Shown: positions 17,125 through 25,774, counted from the stretch's first letter. The stretch: 64,000 nt of DNA from Oscillospiraceae bacterium (GCA_021205095.1 JAJPYE010000065.1:1-64000), one strand, 5' to 3'. The notes: a model not told the origin generated them from the sequence alone. A program made the numbers and translations.

Positions 17125-18600
17125 ATGGGGAGCATATTGGAATATCTGGAGGAATCCAGCCGACATTGGCCAGACGCGCTGGCCGTGGCAGATGGAAAAA
17201 CAGCGCTGACCTTTCGCCAGCTTCGGGAGACAGCCTATGGTTTGGGCCTGTATCTAAAAAACAACGGCCTTTCGGATAAGCCGGTGGGACTGTACGCCCA
17301 GCGGCGAGTTGCCGTTGTAGCGGCCATGCTGGGCTGCGCGGCGGCGGGGGTCTGCTATGTTCCCCTGAACCCGGACGCCCCGGCGGAGAAGAACCAGAAG
17401 ATACTCCGTCATGCGGGCGTGGGCCTTATCCTGGGCTTTGGAGAGGGCGAATACAACGGTGCGGCGGAGGGATGTCAGTATATCCCCTATGACAGCCTTA
17501 CCCTTCCGGCAGCGGACGCCCCGGCGGTCACGCCCTCGGCGGAGGATACGCTGTATATCATCTATACCTCCGGCTCCACCGGGGAGCCAAAGGGCATACG
17601 CAAGAGCCACGGCGCGGTGATGGATTTCATCGAGGCATACGTCCGGGAGCTGGATTTCTCCTCGGAGGAAATCATCGGAAACCAAACCCCCTTCTGCTTC
17701 GACGCCTCCGCCAAGGACATCTATCTCATGCTGAAAACCGGCGCACGGCTGGAAATTATTCCCTCGGAAAAGTTCATCTTCCCCGTGACGCTGATTGAAT
17801 ATTTAAATGAAAAGGCCATGACCTTCATTTCCTGGGTGCCGTCGGCCCTGGCCGTGGTGGCGAGGCTATGTACATTCCGGGACGTGCTGCCAACCACATT
17901 GCGTCGTGTGTGCTTTGTGGGAGAGGTGTTTCCCATTAAGGATCTGGAGGTGTGGCGGGCCGCCCTGCCGGACGTTGAGTTTATAAATCTCTACGGCTCC
18001 TCGGAGCTTGCGGGGATTTGTTGTCTGTATCACATCCCCCCGGAGGGGCCTCTGCCGGAGGCATTGCCCATTGGACGGCCCTTGTCCAACACCTGCATCT
18101 ATCTCTACCGGGACGGGGCGCTGGTTTCCGACCAGGGGGAAATGCTGGTGGAAAGCTACGCCCTGGCGGACGAATATGTGGGCGCCCCGGAAAAAACGGC
18201 CCAGACCTTTATAGAACTGGAAATTAATAGGAAAACCCGTCGCTTGCTGCGGACGGGAGACTGGGCCAGGTACGACGAGAACGGGAACCTGGTGTTCATG
18301 TCCCGCGGGGACAACCAGATAAAATACAAGGGCTACCGCATTGAGCTGGGCGAAATAGAGGCGGCGGCCAACGCACTGGATTTCATCGGCCTTGCCTGCT
18401 GCCTGTATAACCAGGAAAAGGAACGCATCACCCTTTTCTGCACGGCCAGCGACCCGACCCTGAAGCTCCGGGATTTGAACAAGGCCCTGGAAGGGCGGCT
18501 GCCGGATTATATGCTGCCCCGACGGCTGGTGGTGCTGGAGGAAATGCCCCTGAACGCCAACGGCAAAATAGACCGGCCCTATCTGAAAACGCTTTTGTGA
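17125..18600 (+). CDS. Amino-acid adenylating ligase (DltA-like / NRPS adenylation domain)
   Basis: 491 residues, a stand-alone ANL-family enzyme. Core motifs are present in order: YTSGSTGEPKG (A3), FCFDASAKD (A4), NLYGSSELAG (A5), LLRTGDWARYDENG (A7), GYRIELGEIE (A8) and NANGKIDR (A10, catalytic Lys). The Asp in FDAS occupies the position that binds the amino group of the substrate in DltA and NRPS domains, so an amino acid substrate is likely. It is the first gene of a four-gene run ending in an acyl carrier protein, which should accept the activated acid. The DltB and DltD partners of teichoic acid alanylation are not adjacent, so I do not call it dltA. Confidence 0.82.
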   Translation: MGSILEYLEESSRHWPDALAVADGKTALTFRQLRETAYGLGLYLKNNGLSDKPVGLYAQRRVAVVAAMLGCAAAGVCYVPLNPDAPAEKNQKILRHAGVGLILGFGEGEYNGAAEGCQYIPYDSLTLPAADAPAVTPSAEDTLYIIYTSGSTGEPKGIRKSHGAVMDFIEAYVRELDFSSEEIIGNQTPFCFDASAKDIYLMLKTGARLEIIPSEKFIFPVTLIEYLNEKAMTFISWVPSALAVVARLCTFRDVLPTTLRRVCFVGEVFPIKDLEVWRAALPDVEFINLYGSSELAGICCLYHIPPEGPLPEALPIGRPLSNTCIYLYRDGALVSDQGEMLVESYALADEYVGAPEKTAQTFIELEINRKTRRLLRTGDWARYDENGNLVFMSRGDNQIKYKGYRIELGEIEAAANALDFIGLACCLYNQEKERITLFCTASDPTLKLRDLNKALEGRLPDYMLPRRLVVLEEMPLNANGKIDRPYLKTLL

Positions 18601-18609
18601 GGTATGCTT

Positions 18610-19779
18610 ATGGATAACAAGCAGCTATTGTCCCTTGCACAGGAGTTTGAGACGCCCCTGTATGTATTCGATGCGGACGCGTTCGCCCGGCGGCTGGCGC
18701 TGGTGCGCTCGGCCTTCGGCCTGGAGGTGGGGCTGTGCTATTCCATCAAGGCAAACCCATTTTTGCTGAAATGTCTGCCCCCGACGCTTGACCATCTGGA
18801 GGTTTGCAGTCCTGGAGAGCTGACCGTTTGTGAAAATGCCGGGGCGGATTTGACCACCATCGTCTTTTCCGGGGTGAACAAGACCCAGGAAAGCGTGGAG
18901 CGGGCTATGGATGATAACGTATATATATTCACAATAGAAAGCATACTCCATGCTGAATATATTCAAAAGGCCGCCGCGAAGAGAAACAAGAAAGTACCAG
19001 TTCTTCTTCGTTTGACATCGGATAATCAATTCGGAATGGATGAGGAGGAACTTGTTCGTCTTGCATCGGAACGGGATAAATATCCAAACTTAATTTTTTC
19101 GGGCCTGCACTACTTTTCCGGCACGCTGAAAAAACGTACCACCCTGATTGGCCGGGAACTGGACAAGCTTGACGGGCTTATTCGCCGGATCTGGGAGGAG
19201 ACGGGTCTGTCCCTGACCAAGATAGAATATGGCCCCGGCCTCTGGATAGATTACTTTGGCGAGAATCCGGACGAGGCGGAGGAAGCGCTTCTGCGGGATA
19301 CCGCCCCGCTTATCCGGGCTATGGGGGAGAAATATGACCTGACCGTGGAGATGGGACGTTTTTTTGCCGCACCCTGCGGAAGCTACCTGACTACGGTGAT
19401 GGATACCAAGACCAACTGCGGCTTCCGCTATGCTATCGTGGACGGGGGCCTGCACCAGATGAACTACGACGGCCAGATGAAGGGTACCCAGGTGCCGGAT
19501 ATGCGCCGCCTGACCGGGGACGCGGGGGAGCCGGAGGACTGGTGTGTCTGCGGCAGCCTTTGCACACCGAACGACGTCCTTGTCCGCCGGGTGTCTACCC
19601 CGCCCATCGAGCGCGGGGACGTGCTGGCCTTCTGCCGCACGGGAGCCTATTCCATTAACGAGGGATTCGCTTTTCTCCTGAGCCGGGATCTTCCGGCGGT
19701 GGTCATCTGCCGGGACGGCCAGCCGCCCCATGTGGCCCGCGAACACATCGGGCTTGATCCGCTAAATACGCCAGTGTAA
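18610..19779 (+). CDS. Type III PLP-dependent decarboxylase (DAP/ornithine decarboxylase fold)
   Basis: 389 residues. I start at 18610 (MDNKQL) because GAGG lies seven bases upstream; an ATG six bases earlier is too close. The PLP lysine is in CYSIKANP, followed by HYFSGT and the dimer-interface motifs CGSLCTPNDVL and GAYSINEGF, matching the LysA/ornithine decarboxylase family. In butirosin synthesis the related BtrK decarboxylates glutamate while it is bound to a carrier protein, and exosortase-A-linked clusters also combine such a decarboxylase with a ligase and a carrier protein; the same logic may apply here. About 200 bases in the middle of the gene are much richer in AT than the rest. 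Confidence 0.82.
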   Translation: MDNKQLLSLAQEFETPLYVFDADAFARRLALVRSAFGLEVGLCYSIKANPFLLKCLPPTLDHLEVCSPGELTVCENAGADLTTIVFSGVNKTQESVERAMDDNVYIFTIESILHAEYIQKAAAKRNKKVPVLLRLTSDNQFGMDEEELVRLASERDKYPNLIFSGLHYFSGTLKKRTTLIGRELDKLDGLIRRIWEETGLSLTKIEYGPGLWIDYFGENPDEAEEALLRDTAPLIRAMGEKYDLTVEMGRFFAAPCGSYLTTVMDTKTNCGFRYAIVDGGLHQMNYDGQMKGTQVPDMRRLTGDAGEPEDWCVCGSLCTPNDVLVRRVSTPPIERGDVLAFCRTGAYSINEGFAFLLSRDLPAVVICRDGQPPHVAREHIGLDPLNTPV

Positions 19780-19825
19780 TATACAATAATATCCTAAAAT
19801 AATCATTTAAAGTGGAGGGAAATTC

Positions 19826-20410
19826 ATGGATATTGATTATTTTTCCAACCGAGAGCTTCGGGAGATGGGCTTTAAGAGCCTTGGCAAGCGGGTGCTGATA
19901 TGCCGCACCTGCAAGCTGTACCACACCGACCAGATTGAGATCGGGGACGACGTGGAGATTGACGACTTCACCGTCCTGAACGGCCACATCCGCATCGGCA
20001 ATCACATCCACATCAGCTCCAACTGCGAGCTGTACAGCGGCGCGTCCCGCATTGAGATTGACGATTTCAGCGGCATATCTTCTCACTGCTCGTTTTATGG
20101 CATCACAGACGACTATGTCGGCCCCTATATGAACAATCCCACCGTGCCGCCCCGCTTCCGCAAGCTGACGGAGGAGCCGGTGATTCTGGACAAGCACGTC
20201 CTTATCGCCACCCACTGTGTCATCCTGCCCGGCGTACACGTCGGGGAGGGCTGCTCCTTTGGAGCCATGAGCATGATTTCCAAGTCCACGGAGCCGTGGG
20301 GCGTCTATGTGGGCTGCCCCGCCAAGCGCATTAAGGAGCGTGACCGGGGCGTCCTGGAGAAGGCCAAGCAGCTCATCGCCAGCGAGGCGGGCCGGAAACG
20401 GGCGAAATAA
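19826..20410 (+). CDS. Left-handed beta-helix acyltransferase
   Basis: 194 residues. Imperfect hexapeptide repeats (IEIGDDVEIDDF, IRIGNHIHI, VILPGVHVGEG and GCPAKRI at the end) identify a LbH acyltransferase of the maltose/galactoside O-acetyltransferase or WbbJ type, with candidate catalytic His residues in THCVILPG. Such trimers acylate sugars or amines from acetyl-CoA or from carrier-protein thioesters. It has its own GGAGGG site and sits between the decarboxylase and the carrier protein, so it may use the carrier-bound product as donor; this is inference. Confidence 0.8.
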   Translation: MDIDYFSNRELREMGFKSLGKRVLICRTCKLYHTDQIEIGDDVEIDDFTVLNGHIRIGNHIHISSNCELYSGASRIEIDDFSGISSHCSFYGITDDYVGPYMNNPTVPPRFRKLTEEPVILDKHVLIATHCVILPGVHVGEGCSFGAMSMISKSTEPWGVYVGCPAKRIKERDRGVLEKAKQLIASEAGRKRAK

Positions 20411-20477
20411 TTATTCATTCACCAAAAACCATACTTATTCAATATTATTCTTGTATTTTTTGGAGGACTTATTCACT

Positions 20478-20702
20478 ATGAAAGAAAAGGTTTTGGAGAT
20501 TCTCTTAGACGTTGTCCCCGACGTGGACTTTGAAAACGAGACTGACCTGGTCGCCGGAAAGGTCATCGATTCCTTTGCCGTCGTTGCCATGGTAAACCAG
20601 CTAAACGACGACCTGGACATCGACATCCCTTCCCGTGAAATTCTGCCGGAGAATTTCTACAGCCTGGACACCATCGTGGCCCTGGTGGAGAAGTATAGCT
20701 GA
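20478..20702 (+). CDS. Acyl/peptidyl carrier protein
   Basis: 74 residues, acidic and helical, the size of DltC or a discrete carrier protein. The phosphopantetheine attachment serine is in VIDSFAVV (the DSL-type motif). Initiation at 20478 uses GGAGG eleven bases upstream. It is last of the four-gene module and too far from any fatty acid synthesis gene to be the housekeeping AcpP, so the upstream adenylating ligase is the natural loader. Confidence 0.85.
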   Translation: MKEKVLEILLDVVPDVDFENETDLVAGKVIDSFAVVAMVNQLNDDLDIDIPSREILPENFYSLDTIVALVEKYS

Positions 20703-20733
20703 GTCAGATAAATTAGGGGAGGATGAATAAACA

Positions 20734-20762
20734 GCCGCCGGAGGCTTCGCACCTCCGGCGGC
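20734..20762. terminator. Hairpin between the carrier protein and alcohol dehydrogenase genes
   Basis: GCCGCCGGAGG (20734-20744) and CCTCCGGCGGC (20752-20762) pair perfectly around a 7-base loop. It lies between two convergent genes. T-tracts are weak on both sides. Confidence 0.6.
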
Positions 20763-20777
20763 TGAGGTTATATTTGT

Positions 20778-21992
20778 TCAGTTCAGCAAAAGCTCCCCGG
20801 CGGCAAGGGTATAGAGCGTTTCCAGCTCCTTCGCGTTCATCAGCTTTGGGACGGGGTAGAGGGGGTTGCTCTCGGCGTCGGCAAAGCGGGCCATGGCGGG
20901 GATGTCGCTCCGGCGTATGCCGGTCAGATGCTCCGGGATGTTCATGGAACGGTTCATCTCCTTTATCCAGTTGATGAACGCACGGCTGGCCTCCTCGTCT
21001 GAGGCGTTTTCTGCGGCTATGCCACAGATACAGGCCAGACGGCCCAGCCGCTTATAGCAGCTTTCGCCGTAATGCTCTAAAACGATGGGCAGCAGCACTG
21101 CATTTGCCAGGCCGTGCGCCGTTCCGTATCGGCCCCCCAACGAGTGGGCTACGCCGTGGACGTAGCCCACATAGGACTGGGTGAAGGCGATGCCTGCGCA
21201 GTAGGCGGCCCGCTGCATATTCTGCCTGGCTTCCACGTCCTGCCCGTTGTCATAGGCCCGCTTCAGATAGGTGCGGATAAGGGTAACAGCTTCTACCGCC
21301 ATGGCGCGGGTGTGTCTGGTGGTGCTGCGGCCAATATACGCCTCCACCGCGTGCGTAAGCGCGTCCATGCCTGTGGTGGCGGTGACATGGGGCGGCAGGC
21401 CCAGGGTGACATGATAGTCCAAAATGGCGTAATGGGGAATAAGCGAGAAGTCATTGATGGGATATTTATGGTGCTTCTCCGGGTCGGTAATCACAGCGGC
21501 CAGTGTGGTCTCGCTGCCGGTTCCGGCGGTGGTGGGAACGGCGATCAGATCCGGCAGCCGGTGCATGACCTTCAGCAGGCCGCCCATTTTCGTGACCGGC
21601 TGCCGGGGCTTTACGACGCGGGCGCCTGCCGCCTTGGCGCAGTCGATGGAGGAGCCACCCCCAAAGGCGATGATGGCTTGGCACCCGTCCGCCAGATACA
21701 TGGCTCTGGCCTCCTCTACATTCTGCACTGTGGGGTTGGAAACCGTTTTGTCATACAGAGAATAGGCGACGCCCACGTCGGTCAGCGCCCCCATCAGCCC
21801 GTCCAGCAGGCCCAGCGCGGAAAGGCTGGCGTCCGTCACGATAAGCACCCGCGAACGCTTCTGCTGCCGAAGCTCCGCTGCCGCCTCCGTCATACTGTTC
21901 AATATTTTTGGTTCCCGATAGGGCAAAAACGGCAGCGCCGCCCGAAAACATATTTGAAAGGCTCTGCAATACACCTTTTTCAGGGGATTCAT
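20778..21992 (-). CDS. Iron-containing alcohol dehydrogenase
   Basis: 404 residues of the Fe-ADH family. GGGSSIDCAK is the nucleotide-binding motif, PTTAGTGSE the second conserved stretch, and the metal ligands lie in DALTHAVEAY and HGVAHSLGGRYGTAHG. The start ATG at 21992 follows GAGGT. Members reduce aldehydes such as butyraldehyde, lactaldehyde or succinate semialdehyde with NAD(P)H; the substrate cannot be set here. It is convergent with the carrier-protein module, so a shared pathway is only a possibility. Confidence 0.88.
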   Translation of the reverse strand: MNPLKKVYCRAFQICFRAALPFLPYREPKILNSMTEAAAELRQQKRSRVLIVTDASLSALGLLDGLMGALTDVGVAYSLYDKTVSNPTVQNVEEARAMYLADGCQAIIAFGGGSSIDCAKAAGARVVKPRQPVTKMGGLLKVMHRLPDLIAVPTTAGTGSETTLAAVITDPEKHHKYPINDFSLIPHYAILDYHVTLGLPPHVTATTGMDALTHAVEAYIGRSTTRHTRAMAVEAVTLIRTYLKRAYDNGQDVEARQNMQRAAYCAGIAFTQSYVGYVHGVAHSLGGRYGTAHGLANAVLLPIVLEHYGESCYKRLGRLACICGIAAENASDEEASRAFINWIKEMNRSMNIPEHLTGIRRSDIPAMARFADAESNPLYPVPKLMNAKELETLYTLAAGELLLN

Positions 21993-22132
21993 GACGATAC
22001 CTCATTCAAAAATTTATTTAAAATTATTTATAGTTTATCCCGCCCATGCTATCACATGAACGGGAATGTGTCAACAGAATTGTACCCTGAAAGTGGGCGA
22101 AGCTGTGGAGGTCGAACATGGGCATGGATACG

Positions 22133-22909
22133 TTATTTTTTCCTTTGATTCCGCTCCCAGATAATCCACAGACCCTCGTGTATCAGATCCTTGTCAAAAT
22201 GGATTCCCTGGCGGCGGCAGTGGGGGATAACGGCCTCGGCCCATACGCCGGTAGCCACCACCGTAACAGGCTGGCCCAGCTCTGCGTCTATGCCGGCGAG
22301 AAGCCCATCCAGCATAGCCGCCGCGCCGTAGATAATGCCGGAACGCATACTTTCGTCTGTGCTTTTGCATATAATATGCCCCGGCGCCTGAGGGATAACG
22401 TTGTGCAGCAGGGAAGCCCGGCTGGACAGGGCGGAGGTGGAGATCAGAATACCGGGAGCAATGACGCCGCCGATGTATGCGCCGCTGGCGTCCGTGACGC
22501 CGATGCCCATGGCGGTGTCCATGGCGACGGTGGCAACCGGCAGGGAATATCGGGCCTGGGCCGCCAGGGAGGCCGCCACAAAATCGCTTCCCAGCTCAGA
22601 AGGGTCGTCCAGCCGGATGTTCAGCCCGGTTTTGACCCCAGGCCCTACCACCATGGGGACAATGCCGGTCAGCATTTCCGCCGCTCGGCGGACGGTCAGG
22701 GTCAGCTCCGGCACCACAGAGGAGAGAATACACCCCTCCAGCTTCCGGCAGTCCACCTGATGCCGCTCCAACATCAGGCCCATCAGAACAGAATATTCAT
22801 CCGCTGTTCGGAATTTCACTGTGGTCAAATCGCAGGAAAACTTCACCCTTCCGTCCACAACGCCGCCCATCGTAATGTGGCTGTTGGACAAGTCTATGGT
22901 CAAAATCAT
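22133..22909 (-). CDS. coaX: Divergent type III pantothenate kinase (CoaX family)
   Basis: 258 residues, the usual CoaX length. The ATG at 22909 is set by GGGAG eight bases upstream. GPGVKTGLNIRLDDPSELG, the catalytic Asp position (SD in LGSDFVAASL) and GGVIAPG match CoaX. The phosphate-binding loop, normally DxGNTN, reads DLSNSH, and the second loop, normally D-GTATT, reads MDTAMGIG, so nucleotide binding may be altered. CoaX would phosphorylate pantothenate in the first step of CoA synthesis; reduced or changed activity is possible. Confidence 0.7.
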   Translation of the reverse strand: MILTIDLSNSHITMGGVVDGRVKFSCDLTTVKFRTADEYSVLMGLMLERHQVDCRKLEGCILSSVVPELTLTVRRAAEMLTGIVPMVVGPGVKTGLNIRLDDPSELGSDFVAASLAAQARYSLPVATVAMDTAMGIGVTDASGAYIGGVIAPGILISTSALSSRASLLHNVIPQAPGHIICKSTDESMRSGIIYGAAAMLDGLLAGIDAELGQPVTVVATGVWAEAVIPHCRRQGIHFDKDLIHEGLWIIWERNQRKK

Positions 22910-22982
22910 GGCTGTCACTCCCTAATAGTCGTATTGTATTATATATAGCTTACCAAATCCTGCGCCAACTGTCAAAGACTAC

Positions 22983-23039
22983 TTGATTTTATTGAGATGT
23001 CGTGCTAAAATAAAAACGATGGCTTCCGTGGGAAGCCAT
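22983..23039 (+). promoter_or_regulatory. Cupin gene promoter with a hairpin at the predicted RNA 5' end
   Basis: TTGATT (22983-22988), 17-base spacer, TAAAAT (23006-23011). The expected start near 23018 coincides with a perfect stem-loop: ATGGCTTCC (23019-23027), GTG, GGAAGCCAT (23031-23039). The hairpin could protect the RNA 5' end or be an operator. Confidence 0.55.
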
Positions 23040-23104
23040 TCAAGAAACCGTTTTCATTCACTTTGCTGAACGAATAGAAATCATTTGAAAGGAAGTTTTC
23101 AATC

Positions 23105-23470
23105 ATGGCACAGTACAAGATCCAGAGGAAAAAAGGCACCCCCGGCAGCACCACCTACGCTTACACCGCAGCCGGTCACAACGAGTGCGTCCCCACCCGT
23201 CTGCACGACGCGGCTGACGTGGACGGCGGCAAGCTCATCATGGGCATTACCTACTTCGTTCCTGGCGGCGGCACGGATTTCGGCGCCAATCCTCTGGAGT
23301 CCATCTACTACATCCTGGAGGGCGAGATGACCCTGAAGACCGACACCGAGGAGGCTGTTCTGAAGGCTGGCGACTCCTATCACTGCTGCGGCGGCGCTGC
23401 CAAGTCCGTCACCAACACCGGCGACACTGTCACTCAGATGCTGGTCTGCCTGCTGCCTCCTCAGGCCTAA
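23105..23470 (+). CDS. Small single-domain cupin protein
   Basis: 121 residues with a GAAAGGAAG site upstream. The beta-barrel pattern is ITYFVPGGGTDFGANPLESIYYILEGEM followed by KAGDSYHCC. The usual first-motif histidines (G-x5-H-x-H) are largely missing, while His and two Cys remain in the second motif, so metal binding is uncertain. Codon use is biased to a few favoured codons, suggesting good expression. The function is unknown; small cupins include isomerases, dioxygenases and binding proteins. Its last 41 bases overlap the end of the convergent flippase gene. Confidence 0.75.
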   Translation: MAQYKIQRKKGTPGSTTYAYTAAGHNECVPTRLHDAADVDGGKLIMGITYFVPGGGTDFGANPLESIYYILEGEMTLKTDTEEAVLKAGDSYHCCGGAAKSVTNTGDTVTQMLVCLLPPQA

Positions 23471-24971
23471 TTACCCCTGCTCCATAGAGGACAAGTCCTA
23501 TAACCATGGAAATAATAAGCGCCGGAACGCCGTTTCCGGCGCTTATTGCGCTGTGTAAGGCCCTGGCCGCCGCCCCGGACAGCACGGCCCAGAAAAGCAC
23601 CCGTCCCGCTTTCTTCCACGAGAGCCGGAAGCCGGACATCCTTTTCAGCCGCCCTATGCTGAGGACGAAATTGAATATTTCCGTAAAGCATATGACGAAC
23701 ACATAGGCGGCCACGCCCCACCTGGGCAGCAGCAGCCACACCAGCAGGGCGGAAAGGCCCGCGTCCGCAATGTTCACGTACATACAGAACATCATGTCTC
23801 CCAGACCCTTCAGGCACCCGTCTGTTGCCATGTCCATATACATCACCGGCACGATCAGGGCGAAAAGCTGTATGTATCGGCCTGCCTCGCTGGAATCGTA
23901 CAGCGCAAGGCCCAGGCTGTCCCCCAGGGCCAGCAGCAGGGCGGCGGTGATGGCAGAAAACAGCAGGCCCTTGTATAATATATCCTCCGTCACCAGGCGT
24001 ATGCTCTCCGTCCGGCCCTGCACCTGACGTTCCGTCAGCTTGGGGACGATAAGCTCCGCTACCGCCAGCATCAGGCAGGAGGGGAACAGCACCACCGTCA
24101 GGGCCATGCCCTGAATAACCCCGTAGACGGCCAGGGCGGCTTCGGCGGATAGGCCGGAGGCCCGCAGACCCCTGGGTACCAGCAGATGTTGTAGGGTGGA
24201 CAGGCCGCTTCGCGCGTAGGCTGCCGCCGCAAGAGGCAGAGCGATGTGCAGCATACGGCTGTTCATACCGGGAAGGGCGGGCTTCTCCCTGTTTTTCCGT
24301 ATGCCGTGTCCCTGACGGTCGGTGACGTAGGCAACCGCCAGGGCGCACACGCCGAAGGCTTCTCCGATGAGACTGCCGCCGGTGATGGCGAGACAGGCGT
24401 ATTCCAGATTGTCTGCCGCGCCAAGACCTATCAGTGCAGCTGTAGCGGCGATGGTAACAAGCTGCTGCAATACGGAGACGGTGACGCTTTTCCACACCCG
24501 GCCCACGGCGGTGAAATATCCGTGCATAACGGAGTCCATTCCCAGCAGAGGCATGGTGAAGGCCAGCAGCATGAGAGGCCGCACAGTGCGGGCGTCCCCC
24601 AGCCACAAAAAGCCCAACGGCTCTGCCAGAACCATAAGTGCAAGCCCTGCCGCACAGCCGAAAAACAGCCCATAGCCCATGCAGCGCCCAAGAGCCTGTG
24701 CCGCTCCGTGCGGACGGGCGCGGCCCGTTTCTTCGGACACCAGGCGTGTGGCGGTATACCGTATGCCGGAGATTGCCACTGTGGCGGCCAGACTGTTCAC
24801 GCTCATAATAAGCTGGAACAAGCCAATGCCTGCCTCCCCGATACGAGCGGCCAGCCAGACCTGCCATATCATGCCGACAAACCGCATGACCAGGCCGGAA
24901 ACCGTCAGCAGCGCCGTGTTGAAAGCCAGATTTTTGTCCTGAAGCAACCTCTTTCCCTCCCGCTGTAACAT
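23430..24971 (-). CDS. SpoVB/MurJ-like polysaccharide flippase (MOP superfamily)
   Basis: 513 residues with 12-14 predicted membrane helices. LAFNTALLTVSGLVMRFVGM followed by an ARIG motif is the typical N-terminus of the SpoVB/YtgP group, which moves lipid-linked cell-wall or cortex precursors across the membrane. The start is uncertain: ATG at 24971 has GGGAG only two bases away, whereas TTG at 24947 has GGGAGG at a normal distance. The gene body runs over a perfect hairpin near its 3' end and over the end of the cupin gene. Confidence 0.8.
   Translation of the reverse strand: MLQREGKRLLQDKNLAFNTALLTVSGLVMRFVGMIWQVWLAARIGEAGIGLFQLIMSVNSLAATVAISGIRYTATRLVSEETGRARPHGAAQALGRCMGYGLFFGCAAGLALMVLAEPLGFLWLGDARTVRPLMLLAFTMPLLGMDSVMHGYFTAVGRVWKSVTVSVLQQLVTIAATAALIGLGAADNLEYACLAITGGSLIGEAFGVCALAVAYVTDRQGHGIRKNREKPALPGMNSRMLHIALPLAAAAYARSGLSTLQHLLVPRGLRASGLSAEAALAVYGVIQGMALTVVLFPSCLMLAVAELIVPKLTERQVQGRTESIRLVTEDILYKGLLFSAITAALLLALGDSLGLALYDSSEAGRYIQLFALIVPVMYMDMATDGCLKGLGDMMFCMYVNIADAGLSALLVWLLLPRWGVAAYVFVICFTEIFNFVLSIGRLKRMSGFRLSWKKAGRVLFWAVLSGAAARALHSAISAGNGVPALIISMVIGLVLYGAGVIRPEEAAGRPASE
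23514..23547. terminator. Perfect hairpin inside the 3' end of the flippase gene
   Basis: AATAAGCGCCGGAA (23514-23527) pairs perfectly with TTCCGGCGCTTATT (23534-23547), 14 base pairs, and lies 44 bases after the cupin stop. It is the only hairpin able to end the cupin transcript, yet it is within the coding sequence of the convergent gene. Confidence 0.55.
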
Positions 24972-24978
24972 GGCTCCC

Positions 24979-25007
24979 TTGCGCAAAAGCCGGGGAACGG
25001 GTATAAT
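24979..25007 (+). promoter_or_regulatory. Promoter of ispD-ispF
   Basis: TTGCGC (24979-24984), 17-base spacer, perfect TATAAT (25002-25007). The -35 element lies over the 5' end of the divergent flippase gene, so the two genes share their control region. Confidence 0.6.
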
Positions 25008-25045
25008 ATATGAAAAACAACATCAGGATATGTTGAGGTTTTGCC

Positions 25046-25774
25046 ATGAGCGTATTATCAGCACAACTGAAGACAGCTCGCTGCGGATGGGGCGCGGCGG
25101 TAATCGTGGCGGGCGGCTCCGGGGTTCGCTTCGGCGGGGACAAGATGACAACCCCTCTGGGAGGCGTTCCCGTGTTGGCCCGCACGCTGCTTGCCTTTCA
25201 GGGGTCTGACATGATAGACGAGATCGTGGTGGTAGCACGGCGGGACAGGATCCAGACCGTGACCGACCTGTGCCGGGAATACGGCATCAGTAAAGCGGCC
25301 CAGGTGGTGGCCGGGGGCGATACCAGGGCGGCGTCCTGCTATGCCGGGGTGACGGCGGTATCCGATCGGACGGAGCTTATCGCCATACACGACGGAGCCA
25401 GACCCCTGGTAACGGAACGGGTCATCGAGGATGCCATGTGGCTTGCCCATAAACACACCGCCGCCGTTCCCGCCGTCCCGGTGCGGGACACCATCAAGAG
25501 GGCGGAGGATGGCGTCGTGGTGGACACGCCGCCACGCGCCCAGCTTTTTGCCGTGCAGACTCCACAGTGCTTCCAGGCGGATATTATCCGGGCGGCGCTG
25601 GCGAACGCTGTGCGAAATCAGCCGGATGTCACCGACGACAGCATGGCGGTGGAGGCCATCGGTGGGAAAATCTTTCTGTCCCAGGGCAGCGAGGAGAATA
25701 TCAAAATCACGACGCCGCTGGATCTGGCGCTGGCAGAGGCGATTATTGCCAGAAGGGAGACGAAATGCGAATAG
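25046..25774 (+). CDS. ispD: 2-C-methyl-D-erythritol 4-phosphate cytidylyltransferase
   Basis: 242 residues. The nucleotidyltransferase start [18 protein letters not shown], the AIHDGARPL motif and the C-terminal [11 protein letters not shown] and [10 protein letters not shown] stretches are those of IspD, which joins CTP to methylerythritol phosphate in the MEP isoprenoid pathway. GAGG precedes the ATG. The stop overlaps the ispF start by ten bases. About 14 extra residues precede the fold. Confidence 0.93.
   Translation: MSVLSAQLKTARCGWGAAVIVAGGSGVRFGGDKMTTPLGGVPVLARTLLAFQGSDMIDEIVVVARRDRIQTVTDLCREYGISKAAQVVAGGDTRAASCYAGVTAVSDRTELIAIHDGARPLVTERVIEDAMWLAHKHTAAVPAVPVRDTIKRAEDGVVVDTPPRAQLFAVQTPQCFQADIIRAALANAVRNQPDVTDDSMAVEAIGGKIFLSQGSEENIKITTPLDLALAEAIIARRETKCE

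Noticed and set aside
17125-20702. Calling the ligase/carrier pair a dltA-dltC teichoic acid alanylation operon
   Set aside because: No adjacent dltB or dltD, and a decarboxylase and beta-helix acyltransferase lie between the ligase and carrier genes.
23467-25185. 572-codon minus-strand frame in another phase across the flippase
   Set aside because: Arg/Pro/His-rich composition with no hydrophobic segments; the +1 frame encodes the real membrane protein.
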